Assembly: GCA_030407005.1 (NCBI GenBank)
Contig: JAUDYN010000014.1
Span: forward strand, 124,001-188,000
Direction: 5' to 3'
DNA: 64,000 nt
Origin: Desarmillaria ectypa
Taxonomy: Eukaryota > Basidiomycota > Agaricomycetes > Agaricales > Physalacriaceae
The notes below the pieces were generated by a model, which did no database searches, was not told where the DNA came from, and was given only the letters and a program-made list of their open reading frames with translations. Made by a program: the position numbers and the translations under genes. Positions 59,298-64,000 of this stretch are shown in pieces; the stretch's first letter is position 1; each line of letters starts with the position of its first letter.

Positions 59298-60262
59298 ATG
59301 CCCAAGAATAATGAACAATCACTCTCAGCGTTGCAATTGGCAGCGCTGCACTCCTTATTATTTTTACTGCTCTTCTAGTACTAATGTATGAAAAAGAAGC
59401 ATGAACACTTCTTTGACAAGAAAGGCAACCCCAATGCCTGCAACCTCCTCCCTGCCCTCCCCATCACCCAGATCATGTCCTTCCCAGGAGGATATCCCCC
59501 ATCTGACTGAGAGAATGAGTGGCAACTCCACTATCCTGCCCCTGGGTCCACTTCATGGCCCCCTCATCAGCTTTGTCCTCCTCTGAGAATACCAATCAGA
59601 CTGCCGCAAGAGCAATTCTTGCAACCTACTGGTTGGAACAACCCACCTGCACTGCAGCAGAAGAATATGCATGGGATGTATGGGCTGAGATCAATGACCC
59701 CCTGCCCCCATACTCCCTTCCCCCTCATCCCTGTTCCCCAACCCCTGCCTAGCCCTATCTCAGGGCCCTACACCCCAATGATCCCAACATGGATCAAAAC
59801 CATCTCTATGGACCCTGGGCTCGAGGATGAGACCCTTGGCCAAGAGGGAGTATGGACTCCTCATCCTCACTCCCCATCATCAAGCTCTCTTCCTTGGACT
59901 CCAACAAGAGCTCTAACTCTGCAACTGAGGTCGCCACTTTCACCCCCAACAGTCCCTTCAACCTTGACAGGATAAACTGAACCTGACCTGCCCTCATCGC
60001 CATTGACCGAGAGATACTCAGCCCCATCATATCCATCACCTGGGAACTCAGGCGAGCAGATGTTGAAGCCAGAATGGCCTGGCCCAAACCTTGTCCCGAC
60101 ATGGATGAGTCACTCATCCTTAACTGAGGCAATCCAATATGGGGACCAAACCCCAATGCCACCATTCGCACCCGGATCCATGCAAATAAGAACTGGGAAC
60201 TTTATTGCCCTGCCATCGGCAACATGGTACCAGGGCTATGCCCAAGGATGGCAGATGAATGA
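59298..60262 (+). pseudogene. Leader frame (ORF0) of element C
   Basis: MPKNNEQ at 59298 is followed, after a one-base shift, by TLSVAIGSAALLIIFTALLV and LMYEKEA, the same membrane segment as in element B. Continuing past TGA stops gives HPDHVLP, EEYAWDVWAEINDPLPPYS, SPFNLD and GNPIWGPNPNATIRTRIHAN, colinear with element B ORF0. The frame ends at 60262, overlapping the start of Gag (ATG 60180) in the +1 frame. Confidence 0.68.
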
Positions 60263-61803
60263 AGGGAGCTGGGTCACTCCCTTCAACAATTATGGTGATT
60301 GGAGCTTGCCAGGAGGAAGGAGAATGGACCCAATGTCCAGCTTTGAAGGAGCTAGATACAGATATGGATACTATGGCAGGCTGGGATACTCTCAGCCCTA
60401 ATACATAAATTTCTTGGACTACCCTCCTGACACTCTGGTCACAAGACCATAACCCCTGCCTGACTCACCACCCTATAGTTGGGCATGGCAACCAGGCTAT
60501 CACCCCTATCAGGGTGGCAGTCTTCTCTTTGCAGGTGTGGGAGAAGATATGGAAGCCAACAATGTCCCTGCAGGGTCATCAAGAACTTCAGCAACAGATG
60601 AAAACCATGTTGGCTGAAAAAGAAAAGCACATCACTGAAATGCATGAGAAGCTCACTAGAGAGGAAGCTGCCAAGAAGATGATGACAGACTATCTCTGCA
60701 AGAACAACAAGGGAAAGGAGCCCAACAGGGGCAGATCCACTGAGTCACCAAGAGGCTACCCAGGTCCAAGGCTGGATCAATTTTCAATCCCAAGACTGCC
60801 CCCTGGATGAGGTCCTCCTGACTCTGTCCCAAATCCCATTGGGAATGTGCCTGATGATGCCTCATATCTGGGCATCAAACCTGTTCTCATTAAAGCCCCC
60901 CTCCTGTTCAAAAGGGACCATGATGATATCAAATGCTTCATGGGTGATTGTATTGCCTATTTCAAGATGTTCTGACATTACTTCCAGGTGCCATCGCACC
61001 TGGTCTTATTTGCGACCTCTCATTTTGAAGGGGCCGCCAAGGACTGGTGGGTCTATAAGAGACCTGAATTTTGGGTTAGCAATGCTTACAATAGAACTGC
61101 TGCCCATTTCTACTATCCTGCATAGGATGACTTCATGGACCTGGTCTCTTGTCAATTCCAAGACCCTGCCATCAAGGAAGTTCACAAGAAGTGGATGTTT
61201 GACCTTTTCATGGAAATGCAGCCCACCTCCTATTACTTCCAAAAGCTGGAAGAGGAAGCGAAATTGGTGGGCCAACAGACTGATGAGAATGAGCATGGTG
61301 CCATGGTGAAGGCAGTCTGACTAGGAGTACCAAGCTCCTACATGACCTTCATCTCCAACATGGGCATCAACATTCTGCACTCATACCCTGAATGGAAGGA
61401 GTGCATTTCAAGGATGTATGAAGAGCATCAACACAAGTGAGGCTTCAACCAGACCACTGGCATGCCCCAGGACAGGCAGAAGAAGAACTCCTGTCCCAAC
61501 CCCCCACAGCACCCCAGTGGCAAAGCTGCTGCTGGGGCAACAAGTTCCTCAGCTCCAAAGCCGACTGCTAACACAGGAGTGAGTCAGGATGCTGGAACTG
61601 GTCAGTGGATGACATATGGAGGAGTGGGTAAACCAATGGAGATTGATTGATGATGAGCAGAGGGCAGATGCTTCTGCTGTGATGAGAAAGGTCACATGGT
61701 GAAAGGTTGCCCTAAGAGAAAGGAGTACAAGGACATTCGGTCAGTAGGGCCCACTAATGAAGTGGTGCTGCCTATAGCCAAGATTGAGGAGGCAAAAGAC
61801 TAG
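60180..61803 (+). pseudogene. Gag of element C
   Basis: It is colinear with Gag of element B but uninterrupted: WYQGYAQGWQMNEGSWVTPF, the coiled coil (MKTMLAEKEKHITEMHEKL), capsid (FATSHFEGAAKDWWVYKRPE, FMEMQPTSYYFQKLEEEAK) and a CCHC knuckle, CFCCDEKGHMVKGC. It ends GCAAAAGACTAG at 61803. It has one internal frame shift and several TGA stops. Confidence 0.82.
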
Positions 61804-61907
61804 GTTGATAAGGGTTCAATTCCCCTTGCTCAACCAAGCCTCCTAAAGATGAGCCCTCAGTCTCCACAGGTCAGACTGACATACATGCATCTAGACATTT
61901 ACCTACT

Positions 61908-64000
61908 ATGAAAAATATATATCACATGACTTCACAGGCTCCAAAACTGAAGATCACTGAAGAATCAAAAAAGAACAGGTACATCACACTTCTAGAAGAA
62001 GCTGATACTGTAATCTATAGTGAATCCTGAGCCCCCAAAGAGATGCAGAATTTGTCAGGTGGTGCTGGCACTACCATGAAGTCCACTGAGTCTACTAAGG
62101 TAGACTCACCAGATATGCAGGTAAAACCATGGACCGGGGCAAGTAGGCGGAACATCCTCAGACCTTCCAGAAGTCCAAACACCCCCACACCCCCTATGAG
62201 TAGGGGGACAAGTCCCACAACCTCACCAGGGTCAGTGGGGGGAAAAAGTGTCTACCAAGGCCAAGATTGGGGCCATGCACTACCTGGTCCCATTGGGAGA
62301 AACTTGGTGGTGGAGCTGACCACAATGCTGATAAGATTCGCACCTGGCATCATGAGTCAGTACTCCACCTGAACAGATAGTAGCAGAACCCTGGAAGCAT
62401 CAAGCTGAGTCCTATCTCCTCCCGAGATAGTTCAAGTTCTGAAAGCAACTCAAGCTGAAGAACAGGGGGAAGCTGCTAGTGCCCAGGCAGTAAAAAGGGG
62501 GCACTATAACAGAACCACTATGGTCATCAAAGTACCTGATGAAGAGGATGACATGGCCTTTAGACTATGGCAAGCAAAACAGTCCAAAGCCAGAACCCTG
62601 ACACCTGAAATCCTGCCTAACAAGGGGGTACCAAATCCTGAAATCCCACTGGTCATGAGGGTACCTGATCATGTGTGGTACAAGCCATTCAGAGTAGATT
62701 GGACTCTATGTGCCATCTGAAGTACCAAGAACTTGGCAGTCACCAAGGCAGTCCTCTCCACCTGGGTTCATCCTAAACATATGGAAGAAATCACTGATAA
62801 GCTTGTTCAGAGCTTGAACAATGAAGAGAGCTCTGCACGTGAGCAGCTCTATGAACTTCACAAACTGATCTGGTATATCCGTGGTACCAAAAGTTCCGGT
62901 TGGGACTTCTTGGTGGATATCCAACTGGCTCCCTGTACAGGGAAGAAGATTTTGACAACCCATGCATTGTTGGATAGTGGCTGCACCAGAAGTTCTATCA
63001 ACCGAACCTATATCCAACAACACCAGTTGGATACCAGAAAAGCTGCCACTCCTATACCTGTTTACAATGCAGATGGAACCCACAATAAGACAGGCAATGT
63101 AACTGAATTCATAGAACTCCAAATGACCATCAGAGATCATGTCGAATGGATTGACCTTGCAGTCACTGACCTAGGTTCCAAAACAGTATATTTGGGCCAT
63201 GACTGGCTGAAATGCCATATTCCCCTCATCAATTGGAAAATGGGATCAATGATATTTGGATGATGTCATTGTATAAAAAATCATTTCCCACTCCCTGATT
63301 CAGATGAAGAAGACAGGTGGGATGAAGAACTTGAAGAAGGAGAAATGATCCTTGTGGTAAATATGCAGGAAGAAATCATTCTTCGAGCCATACACCATGC
63401 AAACAAACTGGCAGCAGCTGCAAATGCAGAAAAACTGAAGAAGACCTTCAAGGAGCTCATGTCTCCTCAGTATCAAAGCTTTAGAGACTTATTCTCTAAA
63501 GAAAGCTTTGACAAACTACCAGACCAAAAACTCTGGGACCATGCTATTGAGCTCACTCCCAATGCCAAGTCCACATTAGACTGCAAAGTCTATCTACTCA
63601 ATCGAAATGAACAAGAACAGCTCAATAAATTCCTAGATGAAAACCTTGATTTAGGATGAATTCAACCCTCTAAATCCCCTTTTGCTTCTCCCTTCTTTTT
63701 CATCAAAAAGAAGGATGGTTCTTTACATCCAGTTCAAGATTACCAAAAGCTGAATAAAATGACAATCAAGAATCATTATCCACTTCCATTGATCTCAGAA
63801 CTCATTGACAAGCTATGTGGAGCAAAATATTTCTCTAAACTGGACATCTGATGGGGATACAATAATGTATGAATACAAGAAGGAGATGAAGAAAAAGCCA
63901 CATTCAGAACCAACTAAGGACTCTTCAAGCCCACAGTCATGTTCTTTGGTCTCACCAACTCCCCAGCCACTTTTCAGTGGATGATGAACAACATCTTCAA
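61908..64000 (+). pseudogene. Pol of element C, 5' part (spacer, protease, RT start)
   Basis: All recognisable parts are in one frame, -1 relative to Gag, broken by TGA and a few other stops. They are the spacer (NRYITLLEEADTVIYSES), protease (LLDSGCTRSSINR, YLGHDWLKCH) and RT N-terminus ([28 protein letters not shown]). The window ends inside RT, before the YxDD box. Confidence 0.88.

Larger units (their letters stand above)
58844..64000 (+). mobile_element. Ty3/gypsy chromovirus C, 3' part beyond the window
   Basis: A 5' LTR (58844-59239), primer site, ORF0, Gag and pol up to the middle of RT are present. The rest lies outside. It begins 17 bp after the end of element B. Frames carry many TGA stops and the sequence is CpG-poor, so it is older than or more decayed than B. 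Confidence 0.92.

Noticed and set aside
1..64000. CRISPR arrays, bacterial operons, rRNA genes
   Set aside because: None is present. The window is eukaryotic nuclear DNA, and the repeats found are LTRs, inverted repeats and short tandem words.

Overview
The window comes from a filamentous basidiomycete, most likely an Agaricomycete. Genes are split by many short introns (mostly 45-60 nt, GT-AG). The largest gene is a myosin-motor chitin synthase. The mobile elements are Ty3/gypsy chromoviruses and copia-type LTRs typical of that class. Where I could trace every exon (FAD oxidase, NCS1 transporter, proline-rich protein, Rossmann protein, chitin synthase, F-box protein, 7.8-kb gene), the spliced length is an exact multiple of three.

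Layout. 0-6.1 kb: a secreted berberine-bridge-type FAD oxidase gene (minus) lies between two diverged inverted repeats of more than 1.1 kb. 7.8-8.5 kb: a small conserved fungal gene. 9.4-9.7 kb: a broken fragment of a second FAD oxidase. 9.7-22.1 kb: CpG-poor repeats, dominated by gypsy element A (11351-21433, minus, TSD CCTTC), which carries three further insertions (a copia-type solo LTR, a gypsy solo LTR and a 1.36-kb TGAT...ATCA element). 23.7-44.3 kb: a gene island holding an NCS1-family transporter with a nonsense codon, an inverted pair of paralogous unknown genes around a proline-rich protein gene, a PRISE-like Rossmann protein, a coiled-coil protein, the class V-type chitin synthase and an F-box/LRR-like protein. 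44.3-47.2 kb: no recognisable gene. 47.2-64 kb: a nest of LTR retrotransposons. The 5' end of element D was invaded 17 bp apart by full-length element B (48837-58826, TSD TGCAC) and by element C, which runs off the window.

The four gypsy elements A-D share an unusual organisation. (1) The primer-binding site next to the 5' LTR is not tRNA-like. It is perfectly complementary (13-14 nt) to a stretch of the element's own LTR about 30 nt downstream of the TATA box, and the pair has co-varied in all four elements, which indicates Tf1-like self-priming. (2) An extra reading frame lies upstream of capsid Gag and carries a membrane-spanning segment near its N-terminus. It is visible in all four elements. 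(3) Pol ends in a chromodomain followed by a second, chromodomain-like module. (4) Gag ends in a conserved AAAAGA(G/C)TAG plus hairpin, with pol in the -1 frame. The elements are decaying through CpG transitions: every difference between the two LTRs of B falls in a CpG context, and nearly all premature stops are TGA where CGA or TGG is expected.

Intron predictions were made by eye from splice sites, phase and family similarity. No searches were run.
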